Program-made: the position numbers and the translations under genes
The notes under the pieces: model-generated
The model's input: only the letters and a program-made list of their open reading frames with translations
What the model was told of the DNA's origin: nothing
Databases searched by the model: none
In this document: piece after piece, positions 44,752 to 56,022 of the stretch
Numbering within the stretch: position 1 is the first letter of the stretch
Layout: each line of letters opens with the position of its first letter
DNA from: Leptodactylus fallax
Taxonomy: Eukaryota; Chordata; Amphibia; Anura; Leptodactylidae
DNA length: 64,000 nt
Reading direction: 5' to 3'
Assembly: GCA_947044405.1 (NCBI GenBank)
Contig: CAMRHE010000067.1
Span: 3,107,501 to 3,171,500 of the forward strand

Positions 44752-47745
44752 ATGACCAGCAATTCAGAACTCAGACTTACAGTAGCTAAGCTGAACAATG
44801 AGAACTATCAGTTATGGAAGTTCAAAGTGGAGATGTTATTGTCTAAAGATGATTTATGGGATGTAATCACTACAGATAGACCCAATGATAATAATGAGAC
44901 ATGGGATAAGAAAAACAGACAAGCAAGAGCTACTATCAGCTTATTAGTGGAAGATGATCAGTTAATCCACATAAGGAATGAGAATACAGCAAAGGGAATG
45001 TGGGAAGCATTGAGAAAGTTACATGAAAGATCCAGCTTAAATCACAAATTGTTTCTGTTAAGGAAACTTTACAGGATGAGATTAAGTGCACAGGAAGACA
45101 TGCAGGAGCACATAAACTCCATGATGGAAGTGATAACACAGCTGAGATCAGTTGGTGAAGATATTAAAGAAAGTCATGTAGCAGCAATATTATTGTGTAG
45201 TTTGCCGGATTCATACACTGCTTTGATAAATGCACTAGAAACAAGACCTGAAGCAGACATTACACTAGAGTTTGTAAAAACACGACTCATAGATGAATAT
45301 CAGAGAAGGAAAGAACAAACAAATGATTCCACAGAAAAGGACAGTGTAAATGCTCTTAAAATTACAGATAAGAGGACCTATAAAACAGAAACAAGAGAAT
45401 GTTTCAGATGCAAGAAAAAGGAACATTTAAAGAAAGACTGTACTATATGGAAAGCAGAACAGAAGTTATACCATAAAGAAAGTAAACAGAAGGTGAAAAG
45501 CACAATATCTAACCCACATGCAGATCACTGGAATGGTACATTTAAAGTAACCGATAAAAGGTTATCAATGAGTTGGTATATTGACTCAGGAGCAACAAGT
45601 CACATGACAAGTAATAAGAGCTTCTTTACTGAACTTGATCTAAATAAGAAGGAAGCTATTTACCTTGCAGATGGGAGGAAAATAACCGCGGAAGGTACTG
45701 GACAAGGAATGCTAATCTATTCTGATAAATTTGGGCATAATTCAAAGATACTAGTAAAGGATGTGTTATATGTTCCAGGACTAGATGGAGGACTATTATC
45801 TGTAAAACGTCTAACAGCTAAAGGACTTACTGTAAAATTCAAAGATGATGAATGTACAATCCTAGCAGGAGACAAGATAATAATAAATGTAAAAGCAGGT
45901 GAACAATTATATCATCTAGACACATTAAAGGAACAGATGAAGTTATGTACACATGATCACAAGAATTGTATTCACATGTGGCATAGACGCTTAGGACACA
46001 GACATCCTGAGAGTATCATGGCATTACAGAACAAAAATTTGACAAAAGATCTGTTGATATCTGATTGCTCAATTATTGTAAGATGTGAATGTTGTATAAA
46101 ATCTAAAGCTACAAGAGTGTGTATACCTAAAGAGAGTGAAACAAAAGGCACAAAACCACTTGACTTGGTGCATACTGATGTATGTGGACCCATGAAAGTA
46201 ACCACATCAGGAGGTAATAGATATATGGTGACTTTTATAGACGACTACTCAAGATACACAGTCACGTACTTAATAAAGAACAAAAGTGAAGTTTTCAGTA
46301 AATTAGAAGAATACGTGTCAAAGTCGTATAATAAGTTTCAGAGGAAGCCAATCATCATTAGAAGTGATAATGGAGGTGAATTCACAGGACACCAAATAGA
46401 GAACTATTTAAGACAGAATGGAATAGAGCATCACAAAACTGTTCCATACACACCTGAACAAAATGGCGTAGCAGAAAGGAAAAACAGAACTCTGACTGAA
46501 ATGATAAGATGCATGCTAACAGATTCCAAACTACCAGAGAAATACTGGGGTGAAGCAGCAATGACAGCTACTTATCTGCAAAATAGACTTTTTTCAAGAA
46601 AACTGGAAAAAACCCCATATGAACTGTGGCATGGTAAGAAACCAAGTGTGAATCACTTAAGAGTTTTTGGTTGCAAAGCTTTTGTTTTTGTTCCAGAAGA
46701 GAAACGCTCCAAACTTCAAAACAGAGCCATAGAAGGAATATTTGTTGGATATAGTGACAACTGCAAAGGATACAGAATCCTAGATCCTAAAAAAGACAGA
46801 GTTACGGTGAGTAACAGTGTAACATTCATTGAAGATCTAAATGATAACATTATGACATCACTGGAAATGAGAAATGAGAGAGACAACAGTGATATAAGTG
46901 CAGGAACATCTGATGAAAAAGAAGTTGAAATTGATAAAGTTCAAAATACTGAAAGTGAAGAGATAGAACTACAGACAGACACAGAACCAAGACGTTCAAT
47001 GAGAGAAAACAAAGGAAAACCACCTGTACGTCTTTCATACAAGGCAAGTACAAATAAAGTATATGAACCTACATCTTGGGAGGATATATCTCAACTTTCA
47101 GAAGAAGAGGCCAATAAAGGTTATTCTCAAAAATACGGAGAAGACTATGATGAAACATTTGCTCCGGTTGTCAAGCATACTACAATCAGAACTTTGCTTG
47201 CGGTTGCAGCTACTAAAGGAATGCAATTGAAACATCTGGATGTAAAGACAGCATTTCTGAATGGAGATTTAACAGAAGAAATTTACATGGAACAACCTCC
47301 AGGATTCAAAGATAAAGAGAAACCAAACATGGTTTGTAAGCTACAGAAAAGTATATACGGTTTAAAACAAGCCGCTAAAGCGTGGAATGATAAAATCACT
47401 GAAGTGCTCATAAATGAACATTTTCTAAGAAGCAAAGCGGATCCCTGTCTATACACAAAGAAACTAGATGACAGATGGATCTATGTACTGATATATGTTG
47501 ATGATATTTTAGTTTGTTTTGAAAGAGAAAGGGATGAAGCTGAAATACGGAAAATTTTGGATCAACACTTTGAGATCAAAGATCTGGGAAATGTGAAGTT
47601 TCATTTCTTACGGGATCATCAGGAACAAGGAATTCTGAATTTAGAATACTGCACAACTGAAGATATGACAGCAGATATTTTCACAAAGGCGTTGAGTGCT
47701 GAAAGACACCAGAGACTGATGAAGAGATTATATTTAACTGAATAA
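44752..47745 (+). CDS. Copia Gag-Pol polyprotein, copy 2 (internally shortened)
   Basis: 997 residues from ATG 44752, offset 5,064 bp from copy 1. The domain order and both shortened places (near residues 788 and 950) are the same. I noted two residue differences: His at 474 (Pro in copy 1), two residues before the first catalytic Asp of integrase, and Val in FAPVVKHTT (Ile in copy 1). Silent changes include GAC for GAT at 46242 and CAC for CAT in the VNHLRV codons. His is the usual residue at 474 in copia integrases, so copy 2 is the more likely functional integrase. RT and RNase H are incomplete as in copy 1. Confidence 0.92.
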   Translation: MTSNSELRLTVAKLNNENYQLWKFKVEMLLSKDDLWDVITTDRPNDNNETWDKKNRQARATISLLVEDDQLIHIRNENTAKGMWEALRKLHERSSLNHKLFLLRKLYRMRLSAQEDMQEHINSMMEVITQLRSVGEDIKESHVAAILLCSLPDSYTALINALETRPEADITLEFVKTRLIDEYQRRKEQTNDSTEKDSVNALKITDKRTYKTETRECFRCKKKEHLKKDCTIWKAEQKLYHKESKQKVKSTISNPHADHWNGTFKVTDKRLSMSWYIDSGATSHMTSNKSFFTELDLNKKEAIYLADGRKITAEGTGQGMLIYSDKFGHNSKILVKDVLYVPGLDGGLLSVKRLTAKGLTVKFKDDECTILAGDKIIINVKAGEQLYHLDTLKEQMKLCTHDHKNCIHMWHRRLGHRHPESIMALQNKNLTKDLLISDCSIIVRCECCIKSKATRVCIPKESETKGTKPLDLVHTDVCGPMKVTTSGGNRYMVTFIDDYSRYTVTYLIKNKSEVFSKLEEYVSKSYNKFQRKPIIIRSDNGGEFTGHQIENYLRQNGIEHHKTVPYTPEQNGVAERKNRTLTEMIRCMLTDSKLPEKYWGEAAMTATYLQNRLFSRKLEKTPYELWHGKKPSVNHLRVFGCKAFVFVPEEKRSKLQNRAIEGIFVGYSDNCKGYRILDPKKDRVTVSNSVTFIEDLNDNIMTSLEMRNERDNSDISAGTSDEKEVEIDKVQNTESEEIELQTDTEPRRSMRENKGKPPVRLSYKASTNKVYEPTSWEDISQLSEEEANKGYSQKYGEDYDETFAPVVKHTTIRTLLAVAATKGMQLKHLDVKTAFLNGDLTEEIYMEQPPGFKDKEKPNMVCKLQKSIYGLKQAAKAWNDKITEVLINEHFLRSKADPCLYTKKLDDRWIYVLIYVDDILVCFERERDEAEIRKILDQHFEIKDLGNVKFHFLRDHQEQGILNLEYCTTEDMTADIFTKALSAERHQRLMKRLYLTE

Positions 47746-47757
47746 GTTCTTACTGTT

Positions 47758-47766
47758 GAGAAAGGG
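47758..47766 (+). promoter_or_regulatory. Polypurine tract, copy 2
   Basis: GAGAAAGGG directly before LTR 3. Confidence 0.7.
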
Positions 47767-48071
47767 TGTTGGTATATACTATATACATATATATGCAACA
47801 GATAGACTTATTTGTGTGCAGGAGGAGTTTACATCTATCTGACAGTAGATGGCGATGTTATTAGTGTTATATGCTGAATAGAGTGTAATGGTATGCTATG
47901 TGAGACTTGATGTACCTTGCTTTTTATCTCTCTATTGTAAAAGGTCCTTTTTACTTTCAAGTTTTGCTGTGTTAACGTTTTGATGCTGTTTACCTCATGT
48001 TCTAAGAAGTAAATGCTGATTATCCCATATAATCTACTCTCAAGCTTCTTCTGTGACACAACTATGCAACA
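47767..48071 (+). mobile_element. Copia LTR 3
   Basis: 305 bp, TGTTGGTATA...ATGCAACA, followed by the CAGGG duplication (48072-48076) and the minisatellite. Confidence 0.95.
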
Positions 48072-49325
48072 CAGGGTGTAGTGTGGGGGGAGAGATGTGG
48101 GGTGCAGGGTGTACTGTGGGGAGGAGAGATGTGGGGTGCAGGGTGTAGTGTGGGGTGGGAGAGATGTGGGGTGCAGGGTGTAGTGTGGGGTGCAGGGTGT
48201 ACTGTGGTGGGGGGAGAGATGTGAGGTGCAGGGTGTACTGTGGTGGGGGGAGAGATGTGAGGTGCAGGGTGTACTGAGGGGGGAGAGATGTGGGGTGCAG
48301 GGTGTACTGTAGTGTGGGGGGAGAGATGTGGGATGTAGGGTGTAGTGTGGGGAGGAGAGATGTGGGGTGCAGGGTGTACTGTGGGGAGGAGAGATGTGGG
48401 GTGTACTGTGGGGAGGAGAGATGTGGGGTGTACTGTGGGGAGGAGAGATGTGGGGTGTACTGTGGGGAGGAGAGATGTGGGGTGCAGGGTGTACTGTGGG
48501 GAGGAGAGATGTGGGGTGCAGGGTGTGCTGTGGGGAGGAGAGATGTGGGGTGTACTGTGGGGAGGAGAGATGTGGGGTGTACTGTGGGGAGGAGAAATGT
48601 GGGGTGCAGGGTGTACTGTGGGGAGGAGAGATGTGGGGTGCACTGTGGGGAGGAGAGATGTGGGGTGTACTGTGGGGAGGAGAGATGTCAGGTGTACTGT
48701 GGGGAGGAGAGATGTGGGGTGCAGGGTGTACTGTGGAGAGGAGAGATGTGGGGTGTACTGTGGGGAGGAGAGATGTGGGGTGTACTGTGGGGAGGAGAGA
48801 TGTGGGGTGTACTGTGGGGAGGAGAGATGTGGGGTGCAGGGTGTACTGTGGGGAGGAGAGATGTGGGGTGCAGGGTGTACTGTGGGGAGGAGAGATGTGG
48901 GGTGTACTGTGGGGAGGAGAGATGTGGGGTGTACTGTGGGGAGGAGAGATGTGGGGTGCAGGGTGTACTGTGGGGAGGAGAGATGTGGAGTGCAGGGTGT
49001 ACTGTGGGGAGGAGAGATGTGGGGTGTACTGTGGGGAGGAGAGATGTGGGGTGTACTGTGGGGAGGAGAGATGTGAGGTGTACTGTGGGGAGGAGAGATG
49101 TGGGGTGCAGGGGGTATTGTGGGGAGGAGAGATGTGGGGTGCAGAGTGTACTGTGGGGGGAGAGATGTGGGGGGAGAGGAGAGGTGAGGTGCAGGGTGTA
49201 CTGTGGGGGGAGAGATGTGGGGTGCAGGGTGTGCTGTGGGGGGGAGAGATGTGGGATGCAGGGTGTACTGTGGGGAGGAGAGATGTTGGGGGAGAGATGA
49301 GGGGGGGAATGGGGGGTGCAGGCTG
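48072..49325 (+). repeat. G-rich minisatellite, right block
   Basis: Units are of 34 bp (GATGTGGGGTGCAGGGTG, TACTGTGGGGAGGAGA) or 27 bp lacking the 7-bp TGCAGGG. The two forms alternate in a repeated order, e.g. around 48360-48500 and 48720-48960, so larger blocks were duplicated. The strand is almost free of C. Frames of up to 344 codons on the plus strand and 226 on the minus strand are by-products. Confidence 0.95.
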
Positions 49326-49484
49326 CGTGCAAGAGGGGGGAATGGGGGTGCAGGCTGCGTGTGAGCAAGGGGGGGGGAATGGGGGATGCAGGTTAATTTA
49401 AGGTGAAATTGCCGTGTTGCGATAATTTAGTGGGTTTTGGGTTGCAGTTTGGGCACTCGGTCTCTAAAAGGTTCGCCATCACTG
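49326..49484. other. Right arm of the hAT-like element
   Basis: Variant G-rich units (GGGAATGGGGGTGCAGGCTG) give way to AACACGG/CCGTGTTGCGATAATTTAG and then the terminal inverted repeat. Confidence 0.7.
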
Positions 49485-49492
49485 GCCTAGGT

Positions 49493-50103
49493 CATTGTAG
49501 GCAAAATGTTCAAGACAAGGAAAGTTTGGCTTTGAGAGTAAAAGTTTTATGCAGAGAAAGTTTCCCACCTATTCAAGTATTAGAGTACAGATAGTATGTG
49601 CTGTTAATTTATTGTAACATATAATAAATCTAAGAATCTAAATAATTTTTAATTTCAAATTTATTAGGTAGCCCCTGTAGTCTCATGTAATAATCTATGT
49701 TTGTCAACATTGATAGACATATTCATTTCTGATTTCTTGGGGATAGATATAGTAAATGAGAGGGTGGCATGTGTTGAACTTTCCATGTCAGCAGTGCTGT
49801 ATACAAGTTGGCTAACCCTGGAGGAAAGCAATGAAGCACAAAGAAGAATTCTGCAGTCATTGCAGAGCATCATATTGCATTTCAGGAAAAAACAGAGGTT
49901 GATCAAGGTGACAGAAAGGTTATTTCTGAACTAGCCCTCAATACATGCTGAGGATCAATGAATCACTGGGAGTGCTCTCTGTGTCTAGAATTTGCTGCTG
50001 AAAATCTTTACTGCAAAATTGTTTTTCCAGAAACAGAGGCTATTTATGCACTAAAGAAAATTGTGTTGTGGGGCATGGAAGTAATAAAAAATATAGTACA
50101 AAT
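49493..50103. other. No gene recognised
   Basis: 49664-49934 has overlapping frames of about 80 codons on both strands, but no domain. Nothing repeat-like seen. Confidence 0.4.
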
Positions 50104-50535
50104 ACAATACTGTGCAAAAGTTTTAGGTATGGTGTAGAAAAATGCTTCAAAATAAGAATGCTAATCACATATTTTTGTCAATTAGCAATGAATGAACAAA
50201 AGAGAAACCTAAATCCCATTAATATTTGGTGTGACCACTCTTTGGAGGAGGAGTCCTGGAAGTGATGATATGGCCCCTACAAAGCCCTGATCTCATTGTC
50301 ATCCAGCCTGTCTGGGATTACATGAAGAGACAGAAGGATTGGAGCAAGCCTACATCCACAGAAGATCTGTGCTTAGTTCTCCAAGATGTTTGGAACATTC
50401 TCCTTGATCAGTGTACCTAGAAGAATTGATGGAAAGCAAAGGGCAAAGGTCACGCTAAATATTGATGGGATTTAGATTTATCTTCTGTTCATTCAGTTAA
50501 TTTGGTTAATTGATAAAAATAAATTGATGGGGTTC
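50104..50535 (+). mobile_element. Tc1-derived MITE with transposase tail
   Basis: It starts near CAATACTGTGCAAAAGTTTTAGG, the same end as the element at 22963-24262. After TTTGGTGTGACCACTCTTTG and GGAGGAGGAGTCCTGGAAGT a transposase tail follows in frame: QSPDLIVIQPVWDYMKRQKD. The catalytic Glu of the usual IIEHVW is Gln (IQPVW). The right terminus is lost. Confidence 0.75.
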
Positions 50536-51642
50536 GACATCCAGAATCCAACAATCAACAGCCACTGGTGCTAGATCTAAGGCTCCATGAACTTGAACAT
50601 ATGCTTTGTCAGTGTGCTAGCCATATTTGTAACAGCTAACACACTTATCCATTATTTTCTATGGCCCCATACACACATCCGGGTATTATGACGGGTCTGC
50701 GTAGTGGGATGTAAGCCAAGGGCAAAACTCAGGACACGTCCTATTTCTCTCACTGCAGGACATGAATGGGCCTGTGGGGGCACAGACAGCACATGGATAT
50801 CATGTATGTGCCATCTATGCCATTTTCCCATGTACACCCCGTTGCACATCATTGTTGTTCTGCTCCCATTCAATTGAATAAGAGTTAAGCTTCAGTAACC
50901 CTGCATCTCCTATCCATATGCTTCATTAGGGCATATGGGTATGAAAGTAGAGAGCCCACTATCATAGCCATTGGGCGAGACCACACCCTAAAAGACTTAG
51001 CACTACCATGTGGTTGGGCTCTGCAGATTTCCCAATTATAACAGCTGGTCACCAGTGCTTCATATTTCAGGACCATTCCCCTCATTGGGGTGTTGATATT
51101 TGCACATGCACTAGAGTCCACAAGTGTCAAGGTTCTGTATTCTCCAACAGTTTTCTAAGTCTCTCTACTTTTTCAACACTTTCATGAAAGCAGTCTTATT
51201 ATGGGATATCTTATTTTTCTTTTAAGAGAGATCACCGGTTTCAGTTTCCTATAATCCATAAGTATTCATAATAAATGTAAATCCTTTTATACAGCAAACA
51301 CTACCAGCATAAACATACTTAGACTCTGAGTAGTTATTATTGGGCCATTATGACTGATGTAGTTAAGATCAGAAGGAAATGTACTGTAAGGCCATTTTAC
51401 ATTGTCACGCCAAGTATAAGATAATTACGCCTGTCACTGGCAAAGAACAGATGAGGAAAATTTGTGCTGTCAACACAATATTCACACTATATTCTGAATG
51501 TTATTCTCTCTGACATGGCTGTAACCTAAGATAAGTGAAGATCACAATTACTCACCTTCAAAAAGCTTTTCTTGCTTGTAAAGATCTAATAGGCTTATGT
51601 TTTGTGATAATATTATATATTATTAGGATTCTGAATTAACAT
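50536..51642. other. No gene; one repeat-like block
   Basis: 50640-50890 (CACATCCGGGTATTATGACG, CAGGACACGTCCTATTT) resembles phrases near 62400-62600. The remainder, to 51642, shows nothing recognisable. Confidence 0.4.
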
Positions 51643-51731
51643 TCTTCTTCTTCTTCTTCTTCTTCTTATTATTATTATTATTATTAGTATTAATAACTAT
51701 TTACAAATTCTAATTAATAATAATAACAATA

Positions 51732-51764
<33 letters not shown>

Positions 51765-51782
51765 TATAATTATAATAATAAA
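51643..51782. repeat. Compound microsatellite (TTC)n-(TTA)n and (AAT)n
   Basis: TTCTTCTTC runs into TTATTATTA, then after about 30 bp an AATAATAAT run to about 51780. Confidence 0.95.
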
Positions 51783-51820
51783 GTGCAATTCATTCCAGGG
51801 CATGTACAGATGCAAAGGAT

Positions 51821-52250
51821 TTAAAGTGTAAGGAGATCTGTTTCATTCCCCACTTATTAAGCTGTTCTTCCCCTCCTTATTTTCAAACTGACTGCTTATT
51901 TACATAACATTTGGTCTCACCCATAGAGGTCTATGGTGAAGGGAGGGGTGGAGTGGGAAGCTATTCCCGGCTGGCTAATTTATTTATTGCCTCACTCTGT
52001 GCACTGGTAGGCTCTTATCTACAACCTAGCAGTGTTAAAAGAGTGCATACCAGCAGCAATTATTTGAGTGTGTTTTTTAGCAGCTTCCTCTTCCCCCTAT
52101 CCACTACATAGACTTATATGTAGATAGTAACTCAATCTGAAATGTGGAGAAGAAAACATATTTCTTTAATAATATATGTTGAAAAGTTTCATATATTAAC
52201 CTAAACTATTCATCTATGCAAAGACGTTTATAACTGGAGGTACGCTTTAA
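51821..52250. mobile_element. TTAA-bounded element, family with 2837-3289
   Basis: Starts TTAAAGTGTAAGGAGATCTG and ends ATAACTGGAGGTACGCTTTAA. The left subterminal part (CCTCCAGTTATAA in other copies) is deleted. The body matches 2837-3289 in order: TCTGTTTC, CCACTT, GGGAGGGG, AGCAGTGTTAA, TGTGTTTTTTAGCAG. Confidence 0.65.
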
Positions 52251-53035
52251 GTACATAACATACACTAAAGCAAAAAAAAACAAGTGCAATAAACATTAAG
52301 CTATGGAATGACAGACTGATACAGATGGGAAAGAGATACCTGTGTCTGAGGTCTTGCAATCTATAAAGAAATGGGGAGGAGACAGTAGGCAAGGGTAGAA
52401 GCTGAATTACTGTAGTAACAGCAGTGTTACTGTACTGTAAGTTGCAGACTTTTCTGAAGAGGTGGGTTTTTCAAGAGGTCAAACCCACTGGTGTAACTAT
52501 TGGGGTCACAGTGGTCACAGCTGCGACTGGGTGCAGAAGCCAGGGAGCCCCACAGGTCACCCCCCACAGGTCACTCTCAAATTCTTTTATCTCCTTTCTG
52601 TTTTCCTTTGATGGCACTCTGTGGGTTGTAAATTCATGACCCTTGCCCTCTGGTGAACTGGAGTAAGAAGATTTATGATGCACAGCCTTCCACTCTCAGA
52701 AAGGAAAAAATAACCCTTTGATAGAAAAAGAATTGCAGTTGGTCAGTATTTGTTAAAGGAGGGATTGTGTGAGGAGGCTGTTTGTACAAAAGGAGACATC
52801 ATTACTATGGGGTGGGGCACCGATGGGATGGGAATGATAGGAAGCTTGTGTGCACAGACAAGTGTTCATGGTGGTATGGGCCCAGATCTAAATGTAAATT
52901 TTGCTAAAACCTACGGATGGGACACAGCCACTATTCCTGACAAATTGGACAGGGGGCCCCAGCTGAGGTTTTGTACCAGGTCTCATGACCTTTCACCACC
53001 TTCAAAAAGTCCAGCTCTTTACATATATTAATAGG
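52251..53035. other. Possible hAT-like end, otherwise nothing
   Basis: CACTGGTGTAACTATTGGGG at 52486 resembles the left end of 15751-16153 (GTGTAACT), with GGTCAC words following; no right end found. Short frames without domains. Confidence 0.35.
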
Positions 53036-53372
53036 CGCTGCTGTACTAATTCCAGCACAGTTGGAATTTTTTCTCTAGTATCCACCATTCCTGAGCAATG
53101 AATGCTGTTAGCTTTGGTGCCTGATATGCTATTTAGGCTCTGTACTATAGAAGGCAAGGGGTGTGATTCTGAGCTCTGACACTGGCTGCTTCTGATTGAA
53201 GCTGCATCGACCACCCATCACACCCCACACCCCAGCCTGACACTGCCCTATGACAGTACAGACCTTAAATAGCACATCAAACACCTAAATTAACTGAACT
53301 TATTGCTCGGGAACAGTGGGGGCTACAGAAAAAAATCCAACTGTGCTGGAATTAGAGTGGCACCGATTAACA
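53036..53372. repeat. Fold-back repeat, same family as 6118-6408
   Basis: ACTAATTCCAGCACAGTTGG at the left pairs with CCAACTGTGCTGGAATTAGA at the right. Inside them CCACCATTCCTGAGCAATGA pairs with TTGCTCGGGAACAGTGG. The middle has TCACACCCCACACCCCAGCC. Confidence 0.65.
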
Positions 53373-53419
53373 GATGCTAAGAACTAGAATTGGTAGAGGC
53401 GATGAAAGGCCCTCTTATA

Positions 53420-53752
53420 GGTTAAACCACAAAAATTATTTATGCCCTAGTCCATCTTGAACAGTGGGGGGTCCAACTCCTGAGACACCCACTGATCTTG
53501 AGAACAGGGGGTGTATTAGAATGTTGCTGCAGTGGATGCAGATTCTCCGCCACTCCATTCATTTCAGTGGGGACACCATAGATAACCGAGTGGAGCATCT
53601 GTGTCCATTGCAGTCACATAATCAATGGGAATAAAACACTCTCCATTCTCAGGATTGGTAGGGGTCTCAGCACCCCCCCTCCCCTTCTACCGATCAGCAA
53701 TTTATCATCTATAAATAGAATAGAGGATTTTCGTGGAATAACCACTTTAAGG
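53420..53752. mobile_element. Probable T2-like MITE
   Basis: The right end GTGGAATAACCACTTTAA is TTAA-bounded and the left side near GGTTAAACCACAAAAATTAT is a weak inverted match. The middle contains CCTGAGACACCCACTGATCT paired with the inverted GATTGGTAGGGGTCTCAG. Confidence 0.5.
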
Positions 53753-54188
53753 TTACTTTTCATGGTTTCAGTCAAGGGGTCAGTGTGATGTATATTATCG
53801 GGCTAGCAAGCTCCAGAGAATGGAGGTGTATGGGACACATCTTGGAAGCTTGTGTGAGGAGCAAATATTGAAAAATTTCTATTTAATTAAATAGATCAAA
53901 AGAGTAAATTATGGTGTGAATGGCACATTTCTTGCAGACCAGAGTCCACCCTCCTAATGGTCTGACCCTTTTCAAAAAAGCTGCCTGGTGGTCAGATAGT
54001 CACTGTGGTTCCTCACAATAGAAAGTATTGTGAAAATACAAAGTACTGGTGCAATGAATGGTCAGTTATTTGAGCTGGTTCAACAAAGTTGGGCCTGCAA
54101 AGTAATTCAAAATTGGGCATATGTACAGTGCAACGGTTGCCTTGATGACTCTGTTACCAAGTAAAACATGTCAAAAGTTCTGGAAATC
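53753..54188. other. No gene recognised
   Basis: Nothing repeat-like or coding seen. Confidence 0.4.
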
Positions 54189-54190
54189 TA

Positions 54191-55117
<927 letters not shown>

Positions 55118-55450
55118 TATGTTGTTGCTGTCTACAGTACATCAGATGTTCAAATAATCCCCTAGTCAGCTGTGGTGAATGTGGCTCTCAGCCTTGACTA
55201 TGGCCAAATTCACATAGCAGTATCCTGGCTAGCATGTTGCATAATTATTTGTGAGCCACAAGCATAAGTAGAGCCTACAGAAAGAATAATGATACGATTT
55301 GTATATTTTTTGTGTTTTGGACCAAATTCTGGTTTTGATGTACAAATGCTGATGTTAAAACAGAATGCTGTAATGTGAACAAAGCCAAAAAATGGGAATT
55401 CTGAATACCTGCTTTATTAGCAAATATCTTAAGAAAAAATATGATTACAC

Positions 55451-55560
55451 TTAAAGTGTACCTCCAATTATAAAACAACTTTCAAAAATGAAATTTTTAC
55501 ATAGAAATCTATGGGGGGAGGCTGTGAGAAAAACACACACACAAATAAGTGTAGCTGATA
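55451..55560. repeat. Fragment of the TTAAAGTGTACC element
   Basis: Starts TTAAAGTGTACCTCCAATTA and keeps ACATAGAAATCTATGGGGGG, related to 2837-3289 and 51821-52250. No right end. Confidence 0.5.
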
Positions 55561-55639
55561 AACTCTGCTAGTAAGTTAGGGACATACTATGTTTTTAGAT
55601 AAAGCACTGCGGGGGTAGTTCCCGCCACACATGACCACT

Positions 55640-56022
55640 GCTATTCCCTATACATCACATACTGAATAATAGGATGCCACCAGCTCTTCTGAGAGTGTGG
55701 GAGGTCTAACACTATTTTGGCATAGCGTTGGCAAGACAATGAGATGGGGGTTGTGCCATGCCTCATTTTTGTGACACGAGCATGAATGTGTTGCAACGCC
55801 CCTTTCTGTGACATAATCAGCACAAACTATGCCATATCACATAGAGAATAATAGGATACCACCAGCTCTTCCGAGAGTCCAGGAGGTCTCCCCCTATTTC
55901 GGGATAGCTTTGGCAAGTATGTTCTAAACTAGGCCATAGAAATAATTATATGTGCTCCATAATATAATTATAGTATATACACATGCACTAAGTTTTTTAC
56001 CAAAGACTTGAGGTATAAGGAA
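55640..56022. repeat. Dispersed repeat, copy of 60115-60510
   Basis: Shared in order with 60115-60510: GACAATGAG, TTTGTGACACGAGCA, CCCCTTTCTGTGACATAATC, AGCACAAACTATGCCA, CAGCTCTTCC, TTGGCAAGTATGTTCTAAAC and AGTATATACACATGC. An internal direct duplication (ACCAGCTCTTC...GGAGGTCT at about 55678 and 55859) is also present. Class unknown. Confidence 0.65.

Larger units (their letters stand above)
39290..48071 (+). mobile_element. Tandem Ty1/copia pair sharing one middle LTR
   Basis: Structure: LTR (39290-39594), internal region (39595-42702), LTR (42703-44658, split by a Tc1), internal region (44659-47766), LTR (47767-48071). LTRs are 305 bp, TGTTGGTATA...ATGCAACA. Both internal regions are 3,108 bp. 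Only one 5-bp duplication flanks the whole, so this is one locus turned into a dimer, not two independent insertions. The copies are nearly identical. Confidence 0.95.
38474..49484. mobile_element. hAT-like element hosting the nested stack
   Basis: The left end CCGTGATGGCGAACCTATGG and the right end AAGGTTCGCCATCACTG are inverted with one mismatch in the first 16 bases. Both sides are flanked by the identical 8-bp duplication GCCTAGGT (38466-38473 and 49485-49492), typical of hAT. Removing the copia pair and its duplication leaves about 2.2 kb, most of it the minisatellite. There is no transposase, so it was moved in trans. These ends occur, as I remember, in many amphibian hAT MITEs. Confidence 0.85.

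Noticed and set aside
39290..48071. The copia tandem as an assembly duplication
   Set aside because: The units differ at several bases and the middle LTR alone carries a Tc1. An artefact is not fully excluded without reads.
48290..49401. Open frames of 243-344 codons on the plus strand and 226 on the minus strand
   Set aside because: They follow the tandem minisatellite in all frames, with 27/34-bp units shifting phase. No start context or domain.
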